DNA of 64,000 nucleotides from Sporomusaceae bacterium UBA7701 (GTDB lineage Bacteria > Bacillota > Negativicutes > Sporomusales > UBA7701). The stretch's first letter is position 1. The number at the start of each line of letters is the position of its first letter. The notes beneath the pieces are model-generated. The model ran no database searches, had not been told where the DNA came from, and saw nothing but the letters and a program-made list of their open reading frames with translations. Where the stretch lies: positions 124,001-188,000 of the forward strand of contig DLGF01000009.1 of assembly GCA_002482545.1 (NCBI GenBank), written 5' to 3'. Of this stretch, positions 51,698 through 60,345 are shown piece after piece. The position numbers and the translations under genes are program-made.

Positions 51698-51721
51698 GAA
51701 AAGAACCTCAAAGGCTTGGTG

Positions 51722-52849
51722 ATGAAAATGCGCCTTAAGGATTTTGAGCTGGAAGTCTACTTTGACAAATACGAATTTACCGCCCCCTACCTGCTGAGCC
51801 AATCCGATTGTCAGTCGATGGCCATTGGAGAGCTGCTCGCCCTGGAGCCCGGGGCACAGGAAAATCTCATGAAAACTTGGTTGGGCTATTCCGAAGTACG
51901 CGGCAACCCCGGGCTCAGGCAGGAAATCGCCGGACTCTACGACCGGCTGACTGCCGAAAATATACTGGTTCACGCCGGAGCCCAGGAGCCCATCTTCAAT
52001 TTCATGAATGTCGCCCTCAGCCCCGGCGACCATGTCGTCTGCATGGTTCCTACCTATCAGTCCCTGTTCGAGGTGGCCGGCGCCATCGGCTGCCAAGTGG
52101 CCCGGTGGGAACTGGCGCAGGGTGAAAGCGGCTGGCTGCTGGACCTCGACGCGCTCGGGAAACTCATCACCCCCAAGACCAGGGCCATCGTCCTCAATTC
52201 CCCCAATAATCCGACCGGCTATACGCTGAGCAGGGAAGAAATGCAGGCTGTAACGGCAATAGCCCGCCGGCATGGCCTTTATGTTTTCAGCGACGAGGTT
52301 TATAAAGACTTGGAACTGGATGGACAGCAGCGGCCTTGGTTCGCGGATATGTATGAAAACGCCGTGTCCCTCGGCGTCATGTCCAAGGCTTATGGCCTGG
52401 CGGGCCTGCGGATCGGCTGGATCGCCACGCCCAACAGGCAACTTTATGAAAAGATGGCCAGGTTTAAGCACTACACCACCATCTGCAGCAGCAGCCCCAG
52501 TGAATACCTGGCCCTCGTCGCCCTGCGGAACAGGGATAAAATCCTGAGCAGAAACCGGGCGATCATCCGGGAAAATCTCGATCTGGCCGAAGCATTCTTT
52601 GCCCGGCATCCTCATTTCTTCCTCAATAACCGGCCCATGGGCGGCCCCATCGCTTTCCATCAGCTTAAAATCAAGGAGCCGGTCGCCGATTTCTGCGAAG
52701 CTTTGGTGGCCCGGAAAGGCGTTCTGCTTCTGCCGTCCACCGTATATTCCTTCCCCGGCCCTTATATCCGTATGGGATACGGCCGCAAGAACTTCCCGGC
52801 CTGTTTGGAAAAACTGGAAGAGTATCTCCGGGAAGATTACCGCCCCTGA
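51722..52849 (+). CDS. Class I/II PLP-dependent aminotransferase
   Basis: Fold-type I aminotransferase, 375 residues. Seen: substrate-side WLGYSEVRGNPGLRQEIAGLY, GAQEPIFNFMNVALSPGDHV, NSPNNPTGYTLSREEM with the PLP Asn, the Asp in HGLYVFSDEVYKDLEL, and the Schiff-base lysine in SKAYGLAGLRIGWIA; YIRMGYGRKNFP near the end carries the substrate arginine position. ATG at 51722 is used; TTG at 51716 and ATG at 51728 are near alternatives. Divergent from the MocR regulator that probably controls it. Substrate unknown. Confidence 0.92.
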   Translation: MKMRLKDFELEVYFDKYEFTAPYLLSQSDCQSMAIGELLALEPGAQENLMKTWLGYSEVRGNPGLRQEIAGLYDRLTAENILVHAGAQEPIFNFMNVALSPGDHVVCMVPTYQSLFEVAGAIGCQVARWELAQGESGWLLDLDALGKLITPKTRAIVLNSPNNPTGYTLSREEMQAVTAIARRHGLYVFSDEVYKDLELDGQQRPWFADMYENAVSLGVMSKAYGLAGLRIGWIATPNRQLYEKMARFKHYTTICSSSPSEYLALVALRNRDKILSRNRAIIRENLDLAEAFFARHPHFFLNNRPMGGPIAFHQLKIKEPVADFCEALVARKGVLLLPSTVYSFPGPYIRMGYGRKNFPACLEKLEEYLREDYRP

Positions 52850-52906
52850 AAATAAGTTGTTTCACAGCCGGAGCTACCCCAAGGGCTACGGCTGTCAAAT
52901 TCCCTC

Positions 52907-52953
52907 CGGGCTGGCAGGCCGCTATGCAGCGGCCTGCCAGCCCGTCTCTTTTT
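52907..52953 (+). terminator. Intrinsic terminator after aminotransferase
   Basis: Perfect 17-bp stem from CGGGCTGGCAGG... (52907-52923) and its complement (52928-52944), 4-base loop, then TCTCTTTTT. Confidence 0.93.
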
Positions 52954-53126
52954 GTCACAGGCGGTCCTTATCCGACATCATCCGTTCGGGCGCGGGGCAC
53001 CATAGCATTAATCCGGCCGAGTCCATTAGGCTGCTTGGAGGTATCGGCAATTTCGGCGGAGAATTTTAATATGATTTCCTGTTTATGCAGCTCGCTTCTT
53101 GTTGATTTCCGGAGGAGGAATGGCGG

Positions 53127-56066
53127 ATGAAACACTTTAGCGATTTTAAAACCCAGTTTTTAGGGTTCCATGACCTGATGAAATTCCGGGTGACCGAGAT
53201 TCTTCTCGTTTCAACGCCTTACGACGGATTTGTCCTCGAGGAGGACGGGCGGTTGTCCGAACAGCTCTATAACCAATTCGCCGACCTTAACATTCCCTTC
53301 ATTCCCCGCATCCGCAGGGTCTCCAGCCCCCAGGAGGCTTTTGAAGCCTTAAAGAAAAAAGTCCCCCACCTCATCATCATCATGTCCAGCATCAGCGACA
53401 TGAGCACCTTTGAGTTCGAGAAAAAACTGAAGGAACTGCATCCGCGCATCCCGCTGGTCATGCTGTCTTATGAACGCCTGTCGGCCGGGATGATCGCCCA
53501 GGTCCGGGAAAACGCCTATATTGACAGAATCTTTCACTGGTCAGGCGACAGCAAGATCTTGCTGGCCATCATCAAAAGCATGGAAGACCGGCATAACGTC
53601 GAAGCCGACAGCAGGCAGGGAGTCCAGGCCATCCTGGTGGTCGACGACTCTCCGGTGTATTACTCGCAGTTTCTGCCGATGATGTATACCGAGATTCTGA
53701 CCCAGACCCGCTACCTGGTGTCCCACGCCGTAAGCAGCAGCCACGGCTTGCTGCGGGTCCGCCTGCGGCCCAAAATTCTGCTCGCGGAGACCTATGAGGA
53801 GGCGATGACGATCATCCGGAAATATCGCCATAATTTGCTTGGCGTTATTTCCGACGTCCGGTTTCCCAAAGACGGGAAGGTCCATCCGGCCGCCGGCCTG
53901 AAACTGGCTCAGAAAGTCCGCGAAATCATCCCCGACCTGCCATTTCTCCTGCAGTCCGAAGAAGAGGAGAACGCTGAAAAAGCCCAAAAGATCAATATCC
54001 CCTACCTCGATAAGAATTCCCAGAACCTAGTGCTCGAACTGCGGTCCTATATCCTCCAAAACTACGGGTTTGGCTCATTCACATTCAAATACCCCGACGG
54101 AACGGTTATCGCCGAAGCCAGGGACATTACCGAGCTGGAAAGAATTATCCGGATACTGCCGGACGAAAGTTTGTACTACCACGGCAGCAACAACCACTTC
54201 TCGACCTGGTTCAGGGCCCGCACCGAGTTTGAGATCGCCGACGAACTCCGCAGCATGGCCGCCGCCCAGTTCGCCAGCATTTCCGAAATCCGGGCGTTTA
54301 TCCTGGAGGTGCTGCAGGCCTTCTTTCAGCGCTACCAGTCGGGGGTGCTGGATTTCGAAGGGTTGTCCAAAAAGGATATGGAAAATGCCTTCATCAAGCT
54401 GGGGAACGGCTCTCTGGGGGGGAAAGCCCGGGGGATCGCCTTCTTTAAATCGCTGCTGGCCGAATCCGATCTGGCGGAAAAATACGAGGACATGAAGGTG
54501 AAAACGCCTCGTTCCTTCGTCGTGTGCAGCGAAGTCTTCGAAGAGTTCATGGAGCACAATAATCTCTATGACGCCACCATTTATGGCGGCAAGGAGACGG
54601 AAATAGCGCAGAAGTTTCTGACTGCCAAGCTGCCGGCGACCATTGCGGACAACCTCCGCATCCTCATCCAGCATATCAGGTCGCCGCTGGCGGTCCGCTC
54701 GTCCAGCATCCTGGAGGATTCCAGGGTTCAGCCCTTCGCCGGAATCTATAAAACCTACATCGTTCCCAACAACCACGCGGACCCTGCCGTCCGCTTCCAG
54801 CAGCTTTCCGACGCCGTCAAACTGGTTTATGCCTCGGTCTTCTATTCCTCGCCGGTCCATTACGCCAAAAACGTCGATATCCGCATTGAAGAGGAAAAAA
54901 TGGCGGTCCTCATCCAGGAATTGGTGGGGGAGTACTACGGCGACCTATACTATCCGGTCATCTCCGGCGTCGCCCAGTCCTATAACTTTTACCCCTACTC
55001 CCACATGGAGGCCGAAGAAGGCACCGTCAGCCTCGCCCTAGGGTTCGGCAAGGCCATCGTCGACGGGGATCAGGTATACCGGTTTTCTCCCGCCCATCCG
55101 CGGATTACCCCGCCCTTCGCCGGCCCGCGCGATTTCTTCGTGAAAACACAGACCGGCTTTTACGCCCTAAACCTCGAAAAATCCTCGGACATCCAGTTGG
55201 GGACCGACGACAACTGCACCTATGAAAAGCATTCCCTGTCCCGGGCCGAACAGGACAATACTCTGGAGTTCGTCGGCAGCACCTATTCGCGGGACGACGA
55301 CTGCATATACGACAACGCCTTTTCGAGCGGCCCCAAGCTGGTGACTTTCGCCCCCATCCTCAAATATGAGCGGTTGCCCTTGACCGAAATCATTCAGGAA
55401 CTGCTCACCCTGGGAAAACAATCCTTCGGCACCGACGTGGAAATCGAATTCGCCGTCAATATCCCCAAGGACAAAACCAAGCCCAAGGAGTTCTACTTCC
55501 TCCAGGCCAGGCCGATGGTCGTGGGCCGGGAGGCGGTTCAGGTCAAGCTGGATGACGAACGGGAGGTACTGTGCTCCAGCCACCACACCGTCGGCAACGG
55601 CGTATTCGAAAATATCCGGGATATTATTTTCGTCGACCCGGAATTGTTCGAACTCAAGGACACCATCCAGATCGCCTCGGAGATCGGCGAGCTCAACGAG
55701 CGCTTGTTCCAGGAGGACCGCAAATGCATTCTCATCGGGTTTGGCCGCTTGGGAACGTCCGACCGCTGGCTGGGCATCCCGCTGGAGTGGTCCCAGATGT
55801 CGCAGGCCCGCGTGGTGGTGGAAGTCGACCGCGCCGACCTCAAGCCCGAACCGTCGCTCGGCAGCCATTTCTTCCATAACCTCACGTCGATGAATATGGG
55901 CTATTTCCATATTCAGCACAACAATAGCGCGGAACGGGTCGACTGGGGCTGGCTCAACAGCCTGCCCGTGCTCCAAGAGACCAAATACGTCAAACTCGTG
56001 CGGAGCGAGGAGCCGTTGTTAGTCAAAATCGACGGCCGGAGCTTTAAAGGAAACATCTATCGCTGA
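53127..56066 (+). CDS. Receiver-domain / PEP-synthase-type ATP-grasp fusion protein
   Basis: 979 residues. Seen in order: a degenerate receiver-like domain (about 20-155; the acceptor position reads IIIMSSISD, no Asp), a second receiver (about 170-310) with acidic pair in ILVVDDSPVYY and probable acceptor Asp in GVISDVRFP; a helical region; then the ATP-binding domain of PEP synthase/pyruvate phosphate dikinase (about 415-800): LGNGSLGGKARGIAF, AVRSSSILEDSRVQPFAGIYKTY, MAVLIQELVGE, LALGFGKAIVDG and FYFLQARPMV. The phosphohistidine swivel and PEP/pyruvate barrel are absent; instead there is a C-terminal domain of about 170 residues I do not recognise. ATG at 53127 with GGAGGAGG 8 bases upstream. 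Monocistronic. It may use ATP to phosphorylate something other than pyruvate under receiver control; inference. Confidence 0.85.
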   Translation: MKHFSDFKTQFLGFHDLMKFRVTEILLVSTPYDGFVLEEDGRLSEQLYNQFADLNIPFIPRIRRVSSPQEAFEALKKKVPHLIIIMSSISDMSTFEFEKKLKELHPRIPLVMLSYERLSAGMIAQVRENAYIDRIFHWSGDSKILLAIIKSMEDRHNVEADSRQGVQAILVVDDSPVYYSQFLPMMYTEILTQTRYLVSHAVSSSHGLLRVRLRPKILLAETYEEAMTIIRKYRHNLLGVISDVRFPKDGKVHPAAGLKLAQKVREIIPDLPFLLQSEEEENAEKAQKINIPYLDKNSQNLVLELRSYILQNYGFGSFTFKYPDGTVIAEARDITELERIIRILPDESLYYHGSNNHFSTWFRARTEFEIADELRSMAAAQFASISEIRAFILEVLQAFFQRYQSGVLDFEGLSKKDMENAFIKLGNGSLGGKARGIAFFKSLLAESDLAEKYEDMKVKTPRSFVVCSEVFEEFMEHNNLYDATIYGGKETEIAQKFLTAKLPATIADNLRILIQHIRSPLAVRSSSILEDSRVQPFAGIYKTYIVPNNHADPAVRFQQLSDAVKLVYASVFYSSPVHYAKNVDIRIEEEKMAVLIQELVGEYYGDLYYPVISGVAQSYNFYPYSHMEAEEGTVSLALGFGKAIVDGDQVYRFSPAHPRITPPFAGPRDFFVKTQTGFYALNLEKSSDIQLGTDDNCTYEKHSLSRAEQDNTLEFVGSTYSRDDDCIYDNAFSSGPKLVTFAPILKYERLPLTEIIQELLTLGKQSFGTDVEIEFAVNIPKDKTKPKEFYFLQARPMVVGREAVQVKLDDEREVLCSSHHTVGNGVFENIRDIIFVDPELFELKDTIQIASEIGELNERLFQEDRKCILIGFGRLGTSDRWLGIPLEWSQMSQARVVVEVDRADLKPEPSLGSHFFHNLTSMNMGYFHIQHNNSAERVDWGWLNSLPVLQETKYVKLVRSEEPLLVKIDGRSFKGNIYR

Positions 56067-56137
56067 GCGGCGCTCTCCCCGCTTGTGGAACCAAAGGAAA
56101 TTTGTTATTATTAAATAAAAATTGCATCGCTTTCCTA

Positions 56138-56259
56138 TATCTTCGGGGTAGGGTGAAACTCCCAGCCGGTGGTAAGCGGCTTTGCCGCAAGCCCACGAGC
56201 CGCAAGGCAGACTTGGTGCGATTCCAAGGCCGACAGTACAGCCTGGATGAGAGAAGATA
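56138..56259 (+). promoter_or_regulatory. FMN riboswitch (RFN element)
   Basis: P1 TATCTTC (56138-56144) with GAAGATA (56253-56259); conserved blocks GGGGTAGGGTGAAACTCCCA, AGCCCACGAGCC, CAGACTTGGTGCGATTCCAA, GCCGACAGTACAGCCTGGATG are all present. Controls the riboflavin transporter gene that follows. Confidence 0.97.
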
Positions 56260-56275
56260 AGCGTAAAAATCTTAT

Positions 56276-56300
56276 ATCCCGAAGATTTTCGGGATTTTTT
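56276..56300 (+). terminator. Regulatory terminator of FMN riboswitch
   Basis: Stem ATCCCGAA / TTCGGGAT followed by TTTTT, 17 bp after the aptamer. Formation when FMN binds would stop transcription before ribU. Confidence 0.9.
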
Positions 56301-56332
56301 GTTTGCAACATTTCTACCAGGAGGAATTCGTC

Positions 56333-56920
56333 GTGTACCAATCCAAAGTGAATTTTTTGGCCAAAGTCGGCTTACTTTCCGCCATGTCCACCATCCTGAT
56401 GTTTTTGGATATGCCGGTGCCCTTGATGCCGCTGTTTCTCAAACTCGATATCAGCGAACTGCCGGCGGTGATCGCCGCCTTCTCCATGGGGCCGATGGCC
56501 GCCGTACTGGTCGAGCTGATCAAAAACCTCCTGCATATAGCCAACACGCAAACGCTCGGTATCGGTGAATGCGCCAACTTTTTGGTCGGTGTGGCCTTTC
56601 TGGTCCCGGCCGGCTACGTGTACCGCCGTCGGGCCGATTACCCGGGGGCGGTACTGGCGCTGACGCTCGGCACGGTGTCGATGGTCTTCTGGGCTTCCGT
56701 CCTGAATTATTTCGTGCTGCTGCCCGTTTATCAGGCTGTCCTCCATTTCCCGCTGGACCGGATCGTCGCTCTCGGGTCGGCGGCCAATCCGCACATCACG
56801 GATTTGAAATCCTTTATTACGCTGGCCATTGCGCCCTTCAACGCCCTCAAAGGATTCGTCATATCCCTCTGCACGGTGCTCATTTACCGGCGGGTCCTGC
56901 CCCTGCTCCGCCCGGAGTAG
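56333..56920 (+). CDS. ribU: Riboflavin ECF transporter substrate-binding (S) component
   Basis: Integral membrane S-component, 195 residues, about six hydrophobic segments. Seen: VGLLSAMSTILMFLDMPVPLMP, LKLDISELPAVIAAFSMGPMAAVLVELIKNLLH (family core with the DxSxLP motif) and a late FNALKGFVISLCTVLIYRRVLP that docks the energising module. GTG at 56333 with AGGAGG 8 bases upstream. The FMN riboswitch confirms the vitamin. The EcfA/EcfA'/EcfT module must be encoded elsewhere. Followed by a hairpin. Confidence 0.95.
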   Translation: MYQSKVNFLAKVGLLSAMSTILMFLDMPVPLMPLFLKLDISELPAVIAAFSMGPMAAVLVELIKNLLHIANTQTLGIGECANFLVGVAFLVPAGYVYRRRADYPGAVLALTLGTVSMVFWASVLNYFVLLPVYQAVLHFPLDRIVALGSAANPHITDLKSFITLAIAPFNALKGFVISLCTVLIYRRVLPLLRPE

Positions 56921-56937
56921 CCGGAGGCGGAAAAGAA

Positions 56938-56972
56938 AAAGCATCATTTTGCCGCTCGGCAAATGATGCTTT
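56938..56972 (+). terminator. Intrinsic terminator after ribU
   Basis: Stem AAAGCATCATTT / AAATGATGCTTT with inner GCC/GGC pairing, followed by TGTTTATTT; between convergent genes, and AAAA at the 5' side can serve cheV on the other strand. Confidence 0.85.
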
Positions 56973-56989
56973 GTTTATTTCCCGAAAGC

Positions 56990-57889
56990 TTATCTTTGGG
57001 TCACTAGGCTGTCGATCAACTGGATAAGCTGCTCGATCTCGGGTTTGGTGACCTGGGCGTCGGCGCCGATCGCCTCGCCTTTACGCCGCATTTCTTCATT
57101 AATCAACGAAGAGAAGATCACCACCGGCACTTCCTTCAGATCATTGTGTTCCTTAATTTTCTTCGTCAGATGATGGCCGTCCATTTTTGGCATCTCGATA
57201 TCGGTAATAACCAAGTCGAAGCGCTTGGCGCCTTTGTTTGCCAGATTTTTTTCCAGCTCATCCCAGGCCTCTTTGCCATTTTCCTTGGTGACGACCTGGG
57301 TGTACCCGGCCGTATGCAAAGTGGCCAGAATCAAATCCCTCAGCAGATGTGAATCTTCAGCCACCAGGATGGTTTTCCCCTGGCGGGCGTCTACGATATT
57401 CTGGGCTGATGCCGGTATTTTGCTCAGCTTGGCGCTGATCGTCGGATTGATATCCGCCACGATGCGTTCAAAATCCAGCAGCAGAATAAGCTTGTCCTGC
57501 ATCTTGATTATGCCGTTTACCAGGTTGGCGTTGGCGACCTCGGGCGGCGGCTCCATGGCTTCCCAGGATATCCGGTGAATCCTGGATACGGAAGACACCT
57601 TGAAGCCCACATAAACTTGGTTCAATTCCCCCACGATGATATTGAATTTCTCCGAGTCTTCCGTCCCCAGGCACCGCGCCAGATTGATCAGGGGCATGAC
57701 TTTGCCCCTCAGGGTGAAGATGCCGTCCGTATAGGGATGGGAATTCGGCAGTTTGGTCACTTCGACAGGATTGATTACTTCGCGGACTTTCGCCACGTTG
57801 ATGCCGCCAATAAGTGAACCTACAGCAAATTCAACAATTTCAAACTCATTGGTCCCCGTCTCCAGCAAAATCCCTGTCTTGTCTTGCAT
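56990..57889 (-). CDS. cheV: Chemotaxis coupling protein CheV
   Basis: 299 residues: an N-terminal CheW-like scaffold domain (about 15-160; EFEIVEFAVGSLIGGINVAKVREVI, FTLRGKVMPLINLARCLG) and a C-terminal receiver domain (about 172-295; acidic pocket LVAEDSHLLRD, phosphoacceptor D230 in DLVITDIEMPKMDGHH, VIFSS, and lysine in VTKPEI). Couples chemoreceptors to CheA and adapts by phosphorylation. ATG at 57889 lies close to an AT-rich promoter region. No other chemotaxis genes are in view, so it is an orphan copy. Confidence 0.95.
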   Translation of the reverse strand: MQDKTGILLETGTNEFEIVEFAVGSLIGGINVAKVREVINPVEVTKLPNSHPYTDGIFTLRGKVMPLINLARCLGTEDSEKFNIIVGELNQVYVGFKVSSVSRIHRISWEAMEPPPEVANANLVNGIIKMQDKLILLLDFERIVADINPTISAKLSKIPASAQNIVDARQGKTILVAEDSHLLRDLILATLHTAGYTQVVTKENGKEAWDELEKNLANKGAKRFDLVITDIEMPKMDGHHLTKKIKEHNDLKEVPVVIFSSLINEEMRRKGEAIGADAQVTKPEIEQLIQLIDSLVTQR

Positions 57890-58035
57890 AAATCAGCCTC
57901 CCGTCAAAGTATTGACGTTATCGCGGCAGCGCTTGTCCAGACCGCTGTATAATCATTATACTATTAAATTCCAATTCGCAATAGGAATTTTTCGACCGGC
58001 CTCAACAAAAAAAGACTTTTTCTCCCAGCGCATAA

Positions 58036-58060
58036 AAAAACCCGCTTTCGCGGGTTTTTA
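58036..58060 (-). terminator. Intrinsic terminator of bfr-rbr operon
   Basis: Stem AAAAACCCGC / GCGGGTTTTT, 4-base loop, followed by TTTTTTT on the minus strand, 60 bp after the rubrerythrin stop. Confidence 0.9.
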
Positions 58061-58119
58061 TTGCTGAGCGGGATGAAACGTGCGGAGTGAAACCGGCCGC
58101 TTGTCCGCAGTCTTCCGGC

Positions 58120-58689
58120 TTATTTCGGGAAGAGCTTGAACAGGTCTTTCTTCACGCCGCACACGGGACAGTAGTCCGGCGTCTCCCGGTCGCCGGTAAA
58201 GCCGCAGACCGGACAGATATAGACCTCGTCCCCCAGTTCCATATCCTTGCCTTGCCTGGCGGCGTTCTGCGCGTCCTGGAACATCTTGGCGTGGATTTTT
58301 TCCGCCTCCAGGGCATACCGGAAGGACCGCTCGGCGCCGCTTTCCTTCTGAAACTGAGCCGCGTTCAGATAGACGGGATACATCTGCTCGATCTCATGAA
58401 CCTCGCCGTCAATGGCTCCCTGCAGATTCTCCACCACCGACCCCAGACCGAATACTGCGCCGGAGGTTACCGTCGCGCCGCCCTGCTGCGCGCCGAGCTC
58501 CTTGAAATGATTGTTGGCATGGACCTGTTCGGCATAGGAGATCGCCCGGTAAAGCCTGGCAATGTTGGCCATCCCCTGTTTTTCCGCATGATCGGCCCAA
58601 GCAAGGTACCGCATATGCGCCATGGATTCCCCGCCGTAAGCGGAGCGCAAAAAATCAGCAGTCATGTCGTTCTTAACCGTCACTGTCAT
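58120..58689 (-). CDS. rbr: Rubrerythrin
   Basis: Non-haem di-iron peroxidase protecting anaerobes from hydrogen peroxide, 189 residues. Seen: four-helix ferritin-like domain with ESMAHMRYLAWADHAEKQG, SYAEQVHANNHFKEL and AEKIHAKMFQDA supplying the Glu/His ligands, and a C-terminal rubredoxin-like Fe(Cys)4 domain VYICPVCGFTGDRETPDYCPVCGVKKDLF. ATG at 58689 has GAAGGAGTG upstream; the frame opens earlier at 58749 without conserved sequence. It is 52 bp after bfr and shares its promoter and terminator, making a peroxide/iron detoxification pair. Confidence 0.96.
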   Translation of the reverse strand: MTVTVKNDMTADFLRSAYGGESMAHMRYLAWADHAEKQGMANIARLYRAISYAEQVHANNHFKELGAQQGGATVTSGAVFGLGSVVENLQGAIDGEVHEIEQMYPVYLNAAQFQKESGAERSFRYALEAEKIHAKMFQDAQNAARQGKDMELGDEVYICPVCGFTGDRETPDYCPVCGVKKDLFKLFPK

Positions 58690-58741
58690 CACTCCTTCGG
58701 CCGTCTGTCGAGGCCTTAAATCTAGCCGCGGATCCGGCTTT

Positions 58742-59209
58742 TTACCCAACCTGGGTGGTCAAAAAGATCGGCAGGGTCATATGGGAGATCTGATCCTGCA
58801 GTTCTTCGATCTTATCCATATGGTCGTCTTCGTCGTTCAAAATGTTTTCCAGTATCTCGCGGGTAGCGAAGTCATTGACTTCACCGGCGAGTCTGATTGC
58901 CGCATTGTAGGCTTCAATGGCCCCCTCTTCCGAAATGCGGTCGTTTTCCAGTTGCACGGGCACATCACTGCCGATATGGATCGGCCTGAGCTGCGATACG
59001 ACAGGCGTCCCTTCCAGGAAAAGAATCCTGGCGATGAGCTTTTCCGCATGCTTCATCTCATCGATAGCCCGTTTTTCAAACCGGGCGTGGAGCTTCTCGT
59101 AGCCCCAGTTGGCACACATCTCGGAATGCACGATGTACTGGTTGATGGCGCTGAGTTCATCGGCGAGCAGGGAATTTAAAGCCTCAATGAGTTTAGGGTT
59201 GCCTTTCAT
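58742..59209 (-). CDS. bfr: Bacterioferritin
   Basis: Haem-containing iron storage protein, 155 residues, 24-mer former. Seen: E18 in LLADELSAINQYIVHSEMC, E51 and H54 of the ferroxidase site and the haem ligand M52 in AIDEMKHAEKLIARILFLEG (same number as in Escherichia coli Bfr), and DYxTRE-type ligands in VNDFATREILENILNDEDDHMDKIE. ATG at 59209 follows GAAAGGGGG. First gene of the pair with rubrerythrin. Confidence 0.95.
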   Translation of the reverse strand: MKGNPKLIEALNSLLADELSAINQYIVHSEMCANWGYEKLHARFEKRAIDEMKHAEKLIARILFLEGTPVVSQLRPIHIGSDVPVQLENDRISEEGAIEAYNAAIRLAGEVNDFATREILENILNDEDDHMDKIEELQDQISHMTLPIFLTTQVG

Positions 59210-59242
59210 CCGGGAAATCCCCCTTTCAGCTTAGAGTGACTT

Positions 59243-59257
59243 TTATTATAGTTATTC
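59243..59257 (-). promoter_or_regulatory. PerR-like box over the bfr -10 region
   Basis: TTATTATAGTTATTC agrees with the PerR consensus TTATAATNATTATAA at about 10 of 14 positions and overlaps a minus-strand TATAAT (59250-59245). Peroxide control of rubrerythrin genes is common in anaerobic Firmicutes. The match is moderate and the -35 is unclear. Confidence 0.4.
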
Positions 59258-59392
59258 GTTCACTGATAAATTTTTCCTGTACGAACTCGCTCCATTGCCT
59301 AACTTTTTGTAAAGCCGGCCCGCTCCTCCCAGTCCTCCTTGCTGACCGGCCCAAACGTGGACTGAGCCAGGGACCGCTTCCCCGGCTCAGTT

Positions 59393-60283
59393 TCACGCTT
59401 GGGCGGCATCGGCAATTGGCTGGTAGATGTCCAGCTCGCAGTAATTATCCCGGGACAAGGCCGCATCAATATACTCGAACCGGAAGGTATCGGCGAATTT
59501 GAATCCCGATTTGAAAATCCATTTGGAATACATATGGACCAACAGCCGGCCCACCTGCCGTCCGTTGATATCGTCGGGCCGGAAGAAACCGACAAAGCGG
59601 AAGACCACGTACTTGTGGGCCGGAATGGCGATCCCTTTCATGCCGGCGGGGACATCGCCCAGGTCCTGAACCTGGATGGAAGGCATGTAGTAGATATATC
59701 CTGCGTCATTGGCGCTCCAGTCCGTATACCCGAAATAAACATCCGGATTGACAGGGTTCGGGACCTTCAGGCGGTGGTTGTAGAAGAAGTCCCGCCCATA
59801 AGCGTTGGCAACCCGGTCGCCCGACTTGCTCATAATCTTGTAGGGGATGCCGGCGAGGCAGAACTTCTGCCGAAACACAAAGGACGGTTTATAGATGATG
59901 GAATTGTCGATCGCCATGATGTCGTCAACGTTCAGCTTTTCCTTGATAACCAGCGCCATCTGCTCGGATCTCACTTTTAACGGGGTATAGCCGAATTTCT
60001 TCCGGAAGGCCCGGATATAGGACTGCTCGTAGTCAAAGCCGTATTCGAGGGCTATGTCGATGATCCGCATATTCGTAGCCACCAGATCCCCGATGCTGGA
60101 CGAAAGCTTCCGGGACTGGACATATTCCATCAGCGATTCTCCGGTAAGGGATTTGAATATCCGGTGCAGATGATATTTCGATATTCCGCAATACCCGGCG
60201 ATGTCGTCCAGCGTAATCTTGCGGTGCATGTTGTCTTCGATATAGCGGATGCAGCCGCCCATCGTTTCCTTGAGATCGATCAT
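59393..60283 (-). CDS. AraC-family regulator with GyrI-like effector domain
   Basis: 296 residues. Seen: N-terminal pair of AraC HTH motifs (about 10-105; ITLDDIAGYCGISKYHLHRIFKSLTGESL and IIDIALEYGFDYEQSYIRAFRKKFGYTP) followed by a C-terminal GyrI-like small-molecule domain (about 125-290; VFRQKFCLAGIPYKI, IPAHKYVVFRFVG, WIFKSGFKFADTFRFEYID). This order is seen in Rob/BltR-like regulators responding to hydrophobic compounds. ATG at 60283 follows GGGGGTGGAGG. Target genes are not evident; it stands between bfr and fabF. Confidence 0.92.
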   Translation of the reverse strand: MIDLKETMGGCIRYIEDNMHRKITLDDIAGYCGISKYHLHRIFKSLTGESLMEYVQSRKLSSSIGDLVATNMRIIDIALEYGFDYEQSYIRAFRKKFGYTPLKVRSEQMALVIKEKLNVDDIMAIDNSIIYKPSFVFRQKFCLAGIPYKIMSKSGDRVANAYGRDFFYNHRLKVPNPVNPDVYFGYTDWSANDAGYIYYMPSIQVQDLGDVPAGMKGIAIPAHKYVVFRFVGFFRPDDINGRQVGRLLVHMYSKWIFKSGFKFADTFRFEYIDAALSRDNYCELDIYQPIADAAQA

Positions 60284-60345
60284 TCCTCCACCCCCTTTCG
60301 GAATTTGTCCGGCATTCCGGCCGCGGACACCGACGGCAAGACAGC

